A stretch of 64,000 nt of DNA from Pelagibacteraceae bacterium AG-325-E23 (GTDB lineage Bacteria > Pseudomonadota > Alphaproteobacteria > Pelagibacterales > Pelagibacteraceae). Positions within the stretch are counted from its first letter, which is position 1. Every line of letters starts with the position of its first letter. Both the position numbers and the translations under genes were made by a program. Shown piece by piece: positions 40,544-51,643 of this stretch. Location: the NCBI GenBank assembly GCA_003282945.1, contig QBYG01000007.1:1-64000 (forward strand), in the 5' to 3' direction. The notes under the pieces were generated by a model. The model was not told the DNA's origin and did no database searches. It was given only the letters and a program-made list of their open reading frames with translations.

Positions 40544-41551
40544 TTGAGCAATTTAAATAAAAAAAATATAATTTCAGAACTTAAATTTCTCTATTCTGAA
40601 AACAATACATTAAGCATAATATTTCAGAATAATGATTTGTTACTAGGTGTAGCGGGAGAATTTAACAATAATTTAAAAGAATTAGAAAAAATTACACAAA
40701 CAAGCCTATATTCTAGAGGAAATTCAATTTTAGTAAAAAGCGACCCAGAAAAAAATAATTTAATTAAAAATGCAATACAATTTTTGACTGAACAATTTTT
40801 AAATAATGGAACAATTGAGAAAAAAGATATAATTTCCTCAATAAATAAATTTATGATTGACGAAAAAAATAACTCTGAGAAAAAAGTTGAATATATTATC
40901 AAAACCCCAAAAAAATCTGTAATTCCAAGATCTGAAAGACAGAAGGATTATGTTAGGGCATTAAAGGAGTCAGATATAATTATTTCTGCTGGACCAGCTG
41001 GAACTGGCAAAACTTTTCTAGCAGTTGCTGTGGCGCTAACTATGTTATTAGAAAAAAAAATAGATAGAATAATCCTCTCTCGACCTGCTGTTGAAGCTGG
41101 AGAAAGACTTGGTTTCTTACCTGGTGATATGAGAGATAAAGTAGATCCATATCTCAGACCATTATACGACTCTTTGTATGATTTATTAGATTTTGAAAAG
41201 ATACAAAAAAAAATAGAAGTTGGTGACATAGAAATAGCTCCTTTGGCCTTTATGAGGGGTAGAACTTTAAAAAATTCATTTGCAATTCTTGATGAGGCAC
41301 AAAATGCTACAGATACTCAAATTAAAATGTTTCTAACTAGGATAGGAGAGAATTCCAAGATTGTAATTAATGGAGATCCTTCTCAAATAGATTTACCAAA
41401 CAAGACTTTGTCAGGATTATATAGATCAAAAAAATTGCTAGGGCACTTAAAAGAAATATCGGTAGTTGACTTTAATCATAAAGATGTAGTTAGGCATCCA
41501 CTTGTATCTAAAATTGTTAAAGCATATTCAGATCAAAACTCTGAAGGATGA
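40544..41551 (+). CDS. phoH: PhoH family ATPase (TTG start)
   Basis: GPAGTGKTFLAVAVALTMLL, SRPAVEAGERLGFLPGD, FAILDEAQNAT. Confidence 0.96.
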   Translation: MSNLNKKNIISELKFLYSENNTLSIIFQNNDLLLGVAGEFNNNLKELEKITQTSLYSRGNSILVKSDPEKNNLIKNAIQFLTEQFLNNGTIEKKDIISSINKFMIDEKNNSEKKVEYIIKTPKKSVIPRSERQKDYVRALKESDIIISAGPAGTGKTFLAVAVALTMLLEKKIDRIILSRPAVEAGERLGFLPGDMRDKVDPYLRPLYDSLYDLLDFEKIQKKIEVGDIEIAPLAFMRGRTLKNSFAILDEAQNATDTQIKMFLTRIGENSKIVINGDPSQIDLPNKTLSGLYRSKKLLGHLKEISVVDFNHKDVVRHPLVSKIVKAYSDQNSEG

Positions 41552-41994
41552 TAAAGGCCAATGTAATATCTGGTCATTCAAATTGGAAAAGAATTATAAA
41601 AAAACCAAATGATTATTTAAAGAATAGGCTTAGCATATTATCTAAGTCACCTTCATTTATAAATAAAAACCATGAATTTTCGATTCTTTTAACAAATGAC
41701 AAAGAAATGAAAAATTTGAATTATAAGTTCAGAAAGAAAAATAAAACTACTGATGTTTTGTCTTTTCCTATTAAAATTAAAAACAAAAAAAAACTATATG
41801 TTGGTGATTTGGCAATTAGCTATGAAATTGTTAGAAAAAGATCAAAAGAGACTAATTTTTTTATAGAGTTTGATAAAATGTGGATTCATGGATATCTGCA
41901 CTTGATTGGCTACGATCATAAAAAAAATAACGATTATAAAAAAATGTTTAGAAAAGAAAAATTAATATTAAAATATTTTCATAAAGTAACTTGA
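41548..41994 (+). CDS. ybeY: rRNA maturation endoribonuclease YbeY
   Basis: NKTTDVLSFPI, HGYLHLIGYDHKKNNDYKKMF. Confidence 0.95.
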   Translation: MIKANVISGHSNWKRIIKKPNDYLKNRLSILSKSPSFINKNHEFSILLTNDKEMKNLNYKFRKKNKTTDVLSFPIKIKNKKKLYVGDLAISYEIVRKRSKETNFFIEFDKMWIHGYLHLIGYDHKKNNDYKKMFRKEKLILKYFHKVT

Positions 41995-43517
41995 CTTTAT
42001 TATTTAGAAATAAAATTTTATTATACTCATTCGTACTTTTACTAGGTTTATCTTCCTCTTTTAGCCTTGCACCTTATAATTTTTTTTATATAAATTTTTT
42101 TTCATATCCGTTTCTCCTATGGATATTATTATTTTATTCTAAAGATAAAATCATTTCGTTCAATCTTGGATGGATATTTGGCTTTGGTTATTTTGTTTCT
42201 AATTTGTATTGGATAACTAATTCCCTTACATTTGAAGAAATCTTTAAACCTTTAATACCATTTGCTTTAATTCTAATACCATTATTTTTAGGTTTATTTT
42301 ATGGGTTTTCAACTTTAACTTTTTCATTTTTAAATCCAAAAAAAAATTTTTTATCAATCTTAATGTTGACTACCTCTTTATCGATTTTTGAATATTTTAG
42401 AAGTTTTATATTTGGCGGTTTTCCGTGGAACTTAATCGCTTTCAGCTTTGTAGATTATTTAGAATTTATTCAAATACTTTCTATTACTGGAACATATGCA
42501 TTTAATTCAGTTGTTATTTTATTATTTTTGTTACCAGCAACCTTATTTTTTAATTATAAAAAAAACATAAAAATTAGTATATTAATTTTTTCTTTACTAT
42601 TAAGTTTTACTAATTATTTTTGGGGTAAATCTAATTTAAGACAGAATGAATTAACAAAAAAAATAGATTTAGGATTTACTATTAAGATAATATCGCCAAA
42701 AATAAATGTTAATAGATATTTTCAAAATGAAAAACCAAGTAAACTTATTTCTGAATTAATAAATATTTCTAAACCAAATCCTTTAAACGAAACACTATTT
42801 ATTTTACCTGAAGGTATTCTCTCAAGTATTTATTTTGAGGATCTTAAAAAATTTGAAACTATTTTTAGTAAAAATTTTTCAAAAAAACATAAAATTATTT
42901 TAGGTATGAATATTTATGAAAACCAAAAGATTTATAATTCTCTTTTGGTACTTAATAATGAGCTTAATGTTTTGGAAAAATATTATAAAAATAATTTAGT
43001 ACCATTTGGAGAGTTTCTACCTTTTGAAAATATATTAAGTAAATTGGGATTTAAAAAAATTACTCAAGGTTACCAATCTTTTTCTGCTCATGATCTAAGA
43101 AATCAGATTCGAGTAAATAATTACAACTTTATTCCACTTATTTGCTATGAAATTATATATTCTGGAAAAATCAATAAAAATAAAAAAAATTACGATTTTA
43201 TTCTAAATATTTCTGAAGATGGATGGTTTGGTAACTCTATTGGACCCTACCAGCATTACTCTCACTCTATTTTTAGGTCTATTGAAGAAGGCAAACCTGT
43301 TATACGCTCATCCAACAATGGTATTTCAGCTTTTATAAGTTCAAATGGACAGGTAATCGATAAGATTTTATCAACTGAAAAGGGATTTATAGAACTTAAA
43401 TCATTTAAAAAGTCCGATAAAACTATCTTTAGTTCTCAAGGTAATAAGATCTTCTTTTATTTTCTATCTATTTATATTAGTTTAATTTTTTTTTTTAAAA
43501 TACGGGAGAACAAATGA
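41991..43517 (+). CDS. lnt: Apolipoprotein N-acyltransferase
   Basis: Multi-TM N-terminus; nitrilase domain [58 protein letters not shown]. Confidence 0.95.
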   Translation: MTLLFRNKILLYSFVLLLGLSSSFSLAPYNFFYINFFSYPFLLWILLFYSKDKIISFNLGWIFGFGYFVSNLYWITNSLTFEEIFKPLIPFALILIPLFLGLFYGFSTLTFSFLNPKKNFLSILMLTTSLSIFEYFRSFIFGGFPWNLIAFSFVDYLEFIQILSITGTYAFNSVVILLFLLPATLFFNYKKNIKISILIFSLLLSFTNYFWGKSNLRQNELTKKIDLGFTIKIISPKINVNRYFQNEKPSKLISELINISKPNPLNETLFILPEGILSSIYFEDLKKFETIFSKNFSKKHKIILGMNIYENQKIYNSLLVLNNELNVLEKYYKNNLVPFGEFLPFENILSKLGFKKITQGYQSFSAHDLRNQIRVNNYNFIPLICYEIIYSGKINKNKKNYDFILNISEDGWFGNSIGPYQHYSHSIFRSIEEGKPVIRSSNNGISAFISSNGQVIDKILSTEKGFIELKSFKKSDKTIFSSQGNKIFFYFLSIYISLIFFFKIRENK

Positions 43518-44677
43518 AAAAAAATTTTTTATTTACTAGTGAGTCAGTGTCAGAAGGACACCCAGACAAAGTTTGTGACAGAATTTCAGATATGGTTGTT
43601 GATAGTTTCTTAACTTCAGAGCCTCAAGCGAGAGTAGCTTGTGAAACTTTAACAACAACAAATAAGGTTGTTTTAGCAGGAGAAGTAAGAGGACCAGAAC
43701 TTAAGGAAGATGAATTAATTTCTAAAGTAAGAGATTGTATTAAAGATATTGGCTATGATCAAGAGGGTTTTTCTTGGAGAGAACAAACTAAAATTGAGAC
43801 GCATTTACACTCACAGTCAGCAGATATTGCAATGGGGGTAGATTCATCAGGTAATAAAGATGAAGGTGCTGGTGATCAAGGCATTATGTTTGGGTATGCT
43901 TGTAACGAAACAGATGTTCTGATGCCCGCTCCAATTCATTACTCTCACAAAATTTTAAGATTAATGGCTGAGGATAGAAAATCTGGAAAGTTAAATGGAA
44001 TAGAGCCAGACTCAAAAAGTCAAATTACTATTGAATACAAAGATGGTATGCCATCAGCTGTATCATCAGTAGTTATTTCTACACAACATTCCAAAGATGT
44101 TAGCTTGGCACAAGTGAAAGAGCTTTGTATGCCTTACATACAAAGATCTATACCTAAAAATTTATTAGGAAGTCTTGATGAAAAAGAGATTTATATTAAC
44201 CCTACAGGAAATTTTGTAATTGGTGGTCCTGATGGAGATAGTGGTTTAACTGGTAGAAAAATTATTGTTGACACTTATGGTGGAGCCGCACCTCATGGAG
44301 GAGGAGCATTTTCAGGAAAGGACCCAACAAAAGTAGACAGATCAGCTGCGTATGCTTCAAGATATTTGGCAAAAAACGTTGTAGCTTCAAAAATTGCAGA
44401 TAAATGTTTAATTCAATTAGCTTATGCAATTGGGGTATCAAAACCTTTATCTATTTATGTAGACTTGTTTGATAATGATGAGGAAAAGAATATGCATGTG
44501 GAAAAACTTATTAAAGAAAACTTTGATTTAAGTCCGAGAGGAATTAGAGAAATGCTTGGTTTAAATAAACCTATATATGAGAAGACTTCAGCTTATGGTC
44601 ATTTTGGGAGAATACCAGAAAATGATGGATCATTTTCTTGGGAAAAAACTGATAAATCAGGAGTTTTCAGTAAGTAA
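43514..44677 (+). CDS. metK: S-adenosylmethionine synthetase
   Basis: [51 protein letters not shown]. Confidence 0.99.
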   Translation: MKKNFLFTSESVSEGHPDKVCDRISDMVVDSFLTSEPQARVACETLTTTNKVVLAGEVRGPELKEDELISKVRDCIKDIGYDQEGFSWREQTKIETHLHSQSADIAMGVDSSGNKDEGAGDQGIMFGYACNETDVLMPAPIHYSHKILRLMAEDRKSGKLNGIEPDSKSQITIEYKDGMPSAVSSVVISTQHSKDVSLAQVKELCMPYIQRSIPKNLLGSLDEKEIYINPTGNFVIGGPDGDSGLTGRKIIVDTYGGAAPHGGGAFSGKDPTKVDRSAAYASRYLAKNVVASKIADKCLIQLAYAIGVSKPLSIYVDLFDNDEEKNMHVEKLIKENFDLSPRGIREMLGLNKPIYEKTSAYGHFGRIPENDGSFSWEKTDKSGVFSK

Positions 44678-44683
44678 AAATTG

Positions 44684-44711
44684 TTGAAAACCAATAAAAA
44701 ATAACTATATT
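44684..44711 (+). promoter_or_regulatory. Candidate sigma70 promoter for nusA operon: TTGAAA-N16-TATATT
   Basis: Read directly in the metK-nusA gap, upstream of the leader hairpin. Confidence 0.5.
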
Positions 44712-44733
44712 CCAAGCAAATTGTCGAATGATT

Positions 44734-44761
44734 AAAAATGGGCTACGGCCCATTTTTTTTT
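44734..44761 (+). terminator. Perfect 10 bp hairpin AAAAATGGGC-TACG-GCCCATTTTT plus T tract, directly before nusA; terminator or attenuator
   Basis: Read directly; the T run ends 13 nt before the nusA ATG. Confidence 0.9.
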
Positions 44762-44774
44762 GGTTAAAAAAAAT

Positions 44775-46328
44775 ATGTTAAATAGAAGAGCTGATAAACT
44801 TGAATTACTGAGAATTGCTGAAGCAGTTGCTTTAGAAAAGTCTATTGATAAAGAATTAATTATTGGATCAATGGAAACTGGAATAGCCAAAGCAGCAAAA
44901 TCAAAATTCGGATCTGAAAATGAGATTAAGGTAGAGATAAATAGAGACGATGGAAATATTGGTATTTTCAGAAAATTAATAATTGTTGAAAAGACAGAGA
45001 ATCCAAGTATTGAAATTACTCTTGATGAAGCAATTAAATTAGATTTAATAAATAAAGATAAAAAAATTGGAGATGAGGTGCTTCAACCGCTGCCCTCTTT
45101 TGATTTTGGAAGAATTGCAGCTCAAACTGCAAAACAAGTAATTAGTTCTAATGTGCGAGAAGCCGAGAGAGAAAGACAATTTAATGATTTTATAGACAAA
45201 AAAGATACTATTTTAAGTGGAATAGTTAAAAGGTTAGAATTTGGAAATGTAATTGTTGATCTTGGTAGAACAGAAGCAATTATCCAAAAAAATGAAATGA
45301 TACCTAGAGAAAATATTAAAGCAGGTGATAGAGTAAAAGCATATTGTTTAGATGTGAGAAGAGAGCCGAGAGGTCAACAAATTTTTTTATCGAGAGCACA
45401 TTCAAAATTTATGGATCAACTTTTTACTCAAGAAGTTCCAGAAATTTATGATGGATTAATTGAAATTAAGTCATCATCAAGAGACCCAGGTAGTAGAGCT
45501 AAAATATGTGTGAGGGCAATTGATACTTCACTTGATCCAGTCGGAGCGTGTGTAGGTATGAGAGGAAGTAGAGTGCAAGCTGTAGTGAATGAACTTCAAG
45601 GTGAAAAAATTGATATAGTAAATTGGTCAGAGGATCCAGCTATTGTTGCAGCTAATGCTCTTTCACCTGCAGAGGTTCAAAGAGTAAATGTAGACATTGA
45701 AAATAGAAAACTTGACGTAATTTTATCTGAGGAAAACTTAAGTAAAGCAATTGGAAGAAGAGGACAGAACGTTAGATTAGCAACTAAGTTATTAAATTTT
45801 GAAATAAATATAATGACTGAACAAGAGGACTCAGAAAAGAGGCAATTAGAATTTAAAGAAAAAACAGATAATGTCGTAAAAAATCTTGAATTAGATGAAA
45901 CTTTAGGACAACTTTTAGTTGCTGAAGGTTTTTCAACTATAGATGATATCAAAGATAGTACTACAGATGCATTAATAAAGATTGAAGGAATTGATGAAGA
46001 TACAGCAAAGGAATTAATTGAGAGAGCGAAAGAATTTTATGAAAAAGATCAAGAGGAGATTTCTAACAGAATTAAGGATCTTGGTTTAGAGCATGATCTA
46101 ATTAATCACGAAGGGCTTACTCCAGGAATGTTAGTTACTCTAGGTGAGCAGAAAATATTAACATTAGTAGATTTAGCAGATTTATCCTCTGACGAGTTAA
46201 CAGGTGCTTATGATATTATTAAAGGTGAGAGAATAAAAATTAAAGGTTATTTAGAAGAATTTGCATTATCAAAAGCAGAGGCAGATAATTTAATAATGTC
46301 AGCTAGAGATAAAATCTACAAAGATTGA
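44775..46328 (+). CDS. nusA: Transcription termination/antitermination factor NusA (ATG start; ORF track uses TTG 44760)
   Basis: S1/KH motifs: DRVKAYCLDVRREPRGQQIFLSRAH, DPVGACVGMRGSRVQAVVNELQGEKIDIV. Confidence 0.97.
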   Translation: MLNRRADKLELLRIAEAVALEKSIDKELIIGSMETGIAKAAKSKFGSENEIKVEINRDDGNIGIFRKLIIVEKTENPSIEITLDEAIKLDLINKDKKIGDEVLQPLPSFDFGRIAAQTAKQVISSNVREAERERQFNDFIDKKDTILSGIVKRLEFGNVIVDLGRTEAIIQKNEMIPRENIKAGDRVKAYCLDVRREPRGQQIFLSRAHSKFMDQLFTQEVPEIYDGLIEIKSSSRDPGSRAKICVRAIDTSLDPVGACVGMRGSRVQAVVNELQGEKIDIVNWSEDPAIVAANALSPAEVQRVNVDIENRKLDVILSEENLSKAIGRRGQNVRLATKLLNFEINIMTEQEDSEKRQLEFKEKTDNVVKNLELDETLGQLLVAEGFSTIDDIKDSTTDALIKIEGIDEDTAKELIERAKEFYEKDQEEISNRIKDLGLEHDLINHEGLTPGMLVTLGEQKILTLVDLADLSSDELTGAYDIIKGERIKIKGYLEEFALSKAEADNLIMSARDKIYKD

Positions 46329-46338
46329 AAGATGGGAA

Positions 46339-48555
46339 ATGGAGAAAAAAAAATTAAAGTTATCAATATCTGGAAGTTCACAAAAAACTTTTAGTAGTAT
46401 AGAGCAAGCAAAGTCAAAATCTAAAAATACGGTTGTAATTGAGAAAAAAAGCTCAAAGTTTCAAGGAAAGCCACAATTCTCAAGACAAAATAATAACAAT
46501 TTTAGACTCAAAAATAATACTTTATCAAAACCAAATAATTTTACTCGAGGTTCCACACAACCATCTTCAGATTTTGAAAAAAGGAAATTAGCTGAACAAA
46601 GAGCTACAAGAAGACTAAAAGGCGAAACCACACAAAAAGAAAATAAATCAAATAAATTAGGTATAAAAAAAAGGGAATTAAAATTAACAATTTCAAGAGC
46701 TTTAAGTGATGACCATGTTGAGGTACGATCAAGAAGCTTAGCATCATTAAAAAGAGCTAAACAAAAAGAAAATCGAAATTTAAATCAAACAGACAACAAA
46801 GAAAACTTTCAACAAATAAAAAGAGAAGTAAATCTACCAGAAGTAATAACAATTAAAGAGTTAGCTAATAGAATGGCAGAACAATCAAGCAGTATTATTA
46901 AACATTTACTTGGTATGGGAGTAACTGTAACAATAAATAATACAATTGATGCTGATACAGCAGAATATTTAGTTAAAGAATTTGGTCATAATCCTATACG
47001 TGAGACAAAAGCTGAGGAAATAATTGAGAAAATAAAAGAGGTAAAATCAGAAAATTTAAAAAATAGAGCTCCAATCGTAACAGTTATGGGTCATGTTGAT
47101 CACGGCAAAACTTCAGTTTTAGATGTGTTAAGAGAGGCAAATGTAGTTTCAGGAGAGTTTGGAGGTATTACACAACATATTGGTGCTTATCAGATTATGC
47201 ATGACAATAATAAAATTACGTTCATAGACACACCTGGTCACGCAGCTTTCACTGAGATGAGAGCTAGAGGTTCAAGGCTTACAGATATTGTAATATTAGT
47301 TATTGCAGCAGATGATGGTGTAAAACCACAAACTATTGAATCAATAAAACACGCTAAAGCTGCAAAAGTTCCGATCGTAGTTGCGATTAATAAATGTGAT
47401 TTACCTGAGGCTGACCCACAAAAAATTAAGAACCAACTTCTAGAATATGAATTAATCGCGGAAGATTTATCAGGTGATACTTTAATGGTGGAAATCTCAA
47501 CAAAGACTAAAAATAATCTAGGTAAATTAGTGGAGTCTATTTTGTTACAAGCAGAATTATTAGATTTAAAAACAGATTTTGAAACAAATGCCAAAGGAAT
47601 AGTTTTAGAGTCAAAAATAGATATTGGAAGAGGTCCAGTTGCAAACATTGTCATAACTGGTGGGACACTAAAAAAAGGAGATTATTTTGTTAGTGGATTA
47701 AAATGGGGAAAAGTTAGAGCAATAATCAATGACAAAGGTAAAAATATTGAAATTGCTGAACCAGCCACTCCTGTTGAAATAATTGGTATAAATGGTGCGG
47801 CTAAATCAGGTGACGATTTTATTGTATTGCCCAATGAGAAAGAAGCCAAATCTCTTTGTGAAGCAAGAGCTGAAGAGTCAAAAGATGATAAAATACCACT
47901 TAATTTTGTTACACAAGATTCAGCTTTTCAAAGTTCAGCAGCGAAAGAATTAAATATAATAATTAAATCAGATGTTCATGGTTCATCTGAGGCAATAAAA
48001 AATGCTATTGATCAAATTAAACATGATGAAGTAAAACCAAAAATACTTCTATCAGACATAGGTATGGTAACAGAAACAGATGTGACATTGGCAAAGGCCT
48101 CAAATGCATTAGTAATTGCATTTAATGTTAAACCAAGTAAAGAAGCAAAGAAAAGAGCTGAGCAAGAAAAACTTTCTATTTCATCTTTCAATATAATTTA
48201 TGAAGTTTTAGATTTTATAAAAGGAAAAATGGGTGGCCTTCTATCACCAGATGTTGAGGAAAAAATTATCGGGAGTGCTGAAATACTTGAAATTTTTAAG
48301 GTTTCAAAAGTTGGAAAAGTTGCAGGATCTAAAGTAGTTGAAGGTGAAATAACTCAAAATTCTAGTGCAAGAGTTATAAGGGATGGAGTAATAATTTTTA
48401 ATGGAAAAATTGGTTCAATATTTAGAGAAAAAGACCAAACTAAACAAGTTTCAGTGGGATTAGAATGTGGAATTACTCTTAAAGATTTCACAGATTATCA
48501 GAAAAAGGACATAATAGAAGTTTATAATTCAACAATGACTGTGAGAACGATTTAA
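46339..48555 (+). CDS. infB: Translation initiation factor IF-2
   Basis: VTVMGHVDHGKTSVLD, DTPGHAAFTEMRARG, NKCDLP. Confidence 0.98.
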   Translation: MEKKKLKLSISGSSQKTFSSIEQAKSKSKNTVVIEKKSSKFQGKPQFSRQNNNNFRLKNNTLSKPNNFTRGSTQPSSDFEKRKLAEQRATRRLKGETTQKENKSNKLGIKKRELKLTISRALSDDHVEVRSRSLASLKRAKQKENRNLNQTDNKENFQQIKREVNLPEVITIKELANRMAEQSSSIIKHLLGMGVTVTINNTIDADTAEYLVKEFGHNPIRETKAEEIIEKIKEVKSENLKNRAPIVTVMGHVDHGKTSVLDVLREANVVSGEFGGITQHIGAYQIMHDNNKITFIDTPGHAAFTEMRARGSRLTDIVILVIAADDGVKPQTIESIKHAKAAKVPIVVAINKCDLPEADPQKIKNQLLEYELIAEDLSGDTLMVEISTKTKNNLGKLVESILLQAELLDLKTDFETNAKGIVLESKIDIGRGPVANIVITGGTLKKGDYFVSGLKWGKVRAIINDKGKNIEIAEPATPVEIIGINGAAKSGDDFIVLPNEKEAKSLCEARAEESKDDKIPLNFVTQDSAFQSSAAKELNIIIKSDVHGSSEAIKNAIDQIKHDEVKPKILLSDIGMVTETDVTLAKASNALVIAFNVKPSKEAKKRAEQEKLSISSFNIIYEVLDFIKGKMGGLLSPDVEEKIIGSAEILEIFKVSKVGKVAGSKVVEGEITQNSSARVIRDGVIIFNGKIGSIFREKDQTKQVSVGLECGITLKDFTDYQKKDIIEVYNSTMTVRTI

Positions 48556-48921
48556 ATGAAACATTTAGGTAAACCAATAACACAACGACAATTAAGAGTC
48601 GGTGAGATGATCAAGCAAAGTTTGGGTACTCTTTTCATAAGAGATGAAGCAAAAATACCTAATTTATCTACAAAAGAAATTACTGTTACAGAAGTTAGAA
48701 TGTCTCCAGATCTTAAAACAGCAAAAATATTTGTAATTCCTCTAGGAGGTAAAAATACAGAGGAAATAATAGAAAAATTAAAAATATCATCATTTATGAT
48801 TAGAAAAGTTTTATCAAAAAAAATTATAATGAAATTTTTACCAAAACTTTTTTTTGTGAAAGATGACTCTTTTGATTATGCAGAAAAAATAGAAAATTTA
48901 ATTAAACAAACAAATAAATAA
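48556..48921 (+). CDS. rbfA: 30S ribosome-binding factor A
   Basis: RQLRVGEMIKQSL, ITVTEVRMSPDLKTAKIFV; follows infB. Confidence 0.95.
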   Translation: MKHLGKPITQRQLRVGEMIKQSLGTLFIRDEAKIPNLSTKEITVTEVRMSPDLKTAKIFVIPLGGKNTEEIIEKLKISSFMIRKVLSKKIIMKFLPKLFFVKDDSFDYAEKIENLIKQTNK

Positions 48922-48933
48922 ATAAGGGAAAAA

Positions 48934-49182
48934 ATGAAAGAAAAAGTAAAAGAACTTCAAATCCACGATAAGGACACTGGGTCCTCAGAGGTTCAGATTG
49001 GCCAATTAACTGGAAAAATTGAAAGTCTGTCAAAACATATTAAACAATTCAAAAAGGATAAACATTCTTCAGTTGGCCTTTTGAGAGCAGTAAATAGAAG
49101 AAAAAAATTATTAGACTACTTAAAGAGGAATAACATGGAGTCTTATAAAGCAGTATTAACAAAATTAAATTTAAGGAAGTAA
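48934..49182 (+). CDS. rpsO: 30S ribosomal protein S15
   Basis: DTGSSEVQIGQLTGKIESLSKHIKQFKKDKHSSVGLLRAVNRRKKLLDYLKR. Confidence 0.98.
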   Translation: MKEKVKELQIHDKDTGSSEVQIGQLTGKIESLSKHIKQFKKDKHSSVGLLRAVNRRKKLLDYLKRNNMESYKAVLTKLNLRK

Positions 49183-51255
49183 ATGTTCAAAGTAGTAAAA
49201 AAAGAGATAGAAGTAAGTGGAAAAAAATTAAGTTTGGAGACTGGAAAAATAGCAAGGCAAGCAGATGGTGCAATAATAGCCCAATGTGGTGAAACAGTTA
49301 TCCTAGCAACAGTTGTAGGTTCAAAGAAAGTAAATCCAGAGATGGATTATTTTCCTTTGTCTGTAAATTATCAAGAAAAATATTATGCTGGTGGAAAAAT
49401 TCCTGGTGGATACTTTAAAAGAGAAGCAAGACCAACTGAAAGTGAAACATTAATTTCTAGATTAATTGATAGACCGATTAGACCTTTATTTCCAGATGCA
49501 TTTAAAAACGAAGTACAGTTGCTTCCGACAGTAATTTCATACGACGCTGAAAATCAACCAGACATTTTAGCAATCACTGCTTCATCAGCAGCCTTAGCTA
49601 TCTCGGGTATGCCATTTATGGGTCCGGTTGGAGCTTCTAGAGTTGGCTTTATTGAAGGAAAGTACGTCCTTAACCCATCTAAAAAAGAATTAGAAAATTC
49701 CAAGTTAGACCTTGTTGTTGCTGGAACTAAAGATGCAGTTTTAATGGTTGAGTCAGAAGCAAATGGATTGACGGAACAAGAAATGCTAGATGCTGTGAAG
49801 TTTGGACATGAAGGATTTGTCCCAGTAATAGAAATGATAGAGGAATTAGCAAAAGAGTGTAGAAAACCCGAATGGACAGTTGAGAAAAAAGATCTTTCAG
49901 AGGTAAAAAAGAAATTAGAAGATGAATTTACTGAAGATTTAAAGAAAGCATTCTCTACCAGAGATAAACAAGATAGATCTAATCAAATTTCTGAAATTAC
50001 TGAGAAAGCTAAAAAGCTTTATGAAGAAAATGAGGATTACTCAGATCTAGATGTAAACTCACAACTCAAAAATTTAGAAAAATCTATAGTAAGAACTGAT
50101 ATTTTAAAAAATAAAAATCGTATAGATGGAAGAGGGCTTGCAGATGTAAGACCAATTATGTGTGAGGTTGGAGTTCTACCAAGAGCTCATGGTTCAGCAC
50201 TATTTACTAGAGGAGAAACTCAAGCAATTGTAGTTACCACTTTAGGAACTAGTGATGATGAACAACGTCTTGAAAGTTTAGACGGACAACACCGAGAAAG
50301 ATTTATGCTTCATTATAATTTTCCTCCTTTTTCAGTTGGTGAAACTGGAAGAATTGGAACTGGTAGAAGAGAAGTTGGACATGGAAAATTAGCATGGAGA
50401 GCAATTAACTCTTCATTGCCATCAAAGGACTCGTTTCCATACACTTTTCGAATAGTATCAGAGATAACTGAGTCTAATGGCTCTTCATCAATGGCGTCTG
50501 TTTGTGGTGCATCTCTTTCACTTATGGATGCAGGTGTTCCAATAAAAGAGCCGGTTGCAGGTATTGCTATGGGATTAATTAAAGAAGGTGATGATTTTAG
50601 TGTTCTTTCTGATATTTTAGGTGACGAAGATCATTTAGGTGATATGGATTTTAAAGTTGCTGGAACTAAAGATGGTATTACATCACTACAAATGGATATC
50701 AAAATTACTGGTATCACATTTGAAATAATGGAACAGGCTTTAAACCAAGCTAAAGACGGAAGAATTCACATACTTGGTGAAATGAATAAAGCTTTAAGTA
50801 AGTCTAGAGATGATGTTGGAAAACACACACCAAAAATGGAACAAGTTACTGTTGATAAAAAAGATATAGCAGCTGTGATTGGAAAAGGTGGAGCAACAAT
50901 CAGAGAGATTGTTGAAAAATCAGGGGCTAAAGTTGATGTTAATGATGAAGGTGTCGTAACAGTTGCCGCTCCAGATGAAGAATCAAGAAACATTGCTATG
51001 CAGATGATCAAAGACATAACAGCTAAAGCTGAATTAAATAAAATTTATAACGGAAAAGTTATGAAAATTATGGAATTTGGTGCTTTTGTCAATTTCTTAG
51101 GTAAACAAGATGGGTTAGTTCACATTTCTGAGCTTGCAGATAAAAGAGTTGCCAAAGTAACGGATGTTGTCAAAGAAGGTGATGAAGTAAAAGTAAAAGT
51201 TATTGGATTTGATAGAGGAAAAGTTAAATTATCTATAAAGCAAGCTGCTATATAG
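49183..51255 (+). CDS. pnp: Polyribonucleotide nucleotidyltransferase
   Basis: Two RNase PH domains, KH domain [13 protein letters not shown]1 domain. Confidence 0.99.
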   Translation: MFKVVKKEIEVSGKKLSLETGKIARQADGAIIAQCGETVILATVVGSKKVNPEMDYFPLSVNYQEKYYAGGKIPGGYFKREARPTESETLISRLIDRPIRPLFPDAFKNEVQLLPTVISYDAENQPDILAITASSAALAISGMPFMGPVGASRVGFIEGKYVLNPSKKELENSKLDLVVAGTKDAVLMVESEANGLTEQEMLDAVKFGHEGFVPVIEMIEELAKECRKPEWTVEKKDLSEVKKKLEDEFTEDLKKAFSTRDKQDRSNQISEITEKAKKLYEENEDYSDLDVNSQLKNLEKSIVRTDILKNKNRIDGRGLADVRPIMCEVGVLPRAHGSALFTRGETQAIVVTTLGTSDDEQRLESLDGQHRERFMLHYNFPPFSVGETGRIGTGRREVGHGKLAWRAINSSLPSKDSFPYTFRIVSEITESNGSSSMASVCGASLSLMDAGVPIKEPVAGIAMGLIKEGDDFSVLSDILGDEDHLGDMDFKVAGTKDGITSLQMDIKITGITFEIMEQALNQAKDGRIHILGEMNKALSKSRDDVGKHTPKMEQVTVDKKDIAAVIGKGGATIREIVEKSGAKVDVNDEGVVTVAAPDEESRNIAMQMIKDITAKAELNKIYNGKVMKIMEFGAFVNFLGKQDGLVHISELADKRVAKVTDVVKEGDEVKVKVIGFDRGKVKLSIKQAAI

Positions 51256-51259
51256 ATAA

Positions 51260-51640
51260 ATGTCCAACCCATTTATTTTAATTGCTAGAATACGTGTTAA
51301 AGAGGGTAAGGTTGAGGAGTATCTCAAGATAGCAAAAGAAGCTGATGACGCTGTTAATGCATCAGAGCCAGACATGCTTATTCATACTTTTGATCAAGAT
51401 CCAACTGATCCTTTGGAATTTACTTGGAGTGAAGTTTACCGAAATAGTGAAGCTATGCTGCATCATCTGAGTAATGCCCCAGTCCAAGCTTATGTTGAAA
51501 AGCATAACAAAATTGCTGATAGATTCGAAATAGAGGTTTATGGAAATATTACAGAGGAGACTATCAAGGCAATTAAAGATACAAATATCCCTTTCAAGCA
51601 TTTTAAAACTACTAATGTTGGTTATATAAGAAAAATATAA
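51260..51640 (+). CDS. Antibiotic biosynthesis monooxygenase (ABM)-fold protein
   Basis: FILIARIRVKEGKVEEYLKIAKEADDAVNASEPDMLIHTFDQDP..FTWSEVYRNSEAMLHHL. Confidence 0.8.
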   Translation: MSNPFILIARIRVKEGKVEEYLKIAKEADDAVNASEPDMLIHTFDQDPTDPLEFTWSEVYRNSEAMLHHLSNAPVQAYVEKHNKIADRFEIEVYGNITEETIKAIKDTNIPFKHFKTTNVGYIRKI

Positions 51641-51643
51641 TTA

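Noticed and set aside
43514-43530. Possible SAM-type riboswitch before metK
   Set aside because: lnt and metK overlap by 4 nt, so there is no leader to hold an aptamer.
47238-47654. 138-aa minus-strand ORF inside infB
   Set aside because: Antisense shadow of a highly conserved GTPase domain; no recognisable motif or start context.
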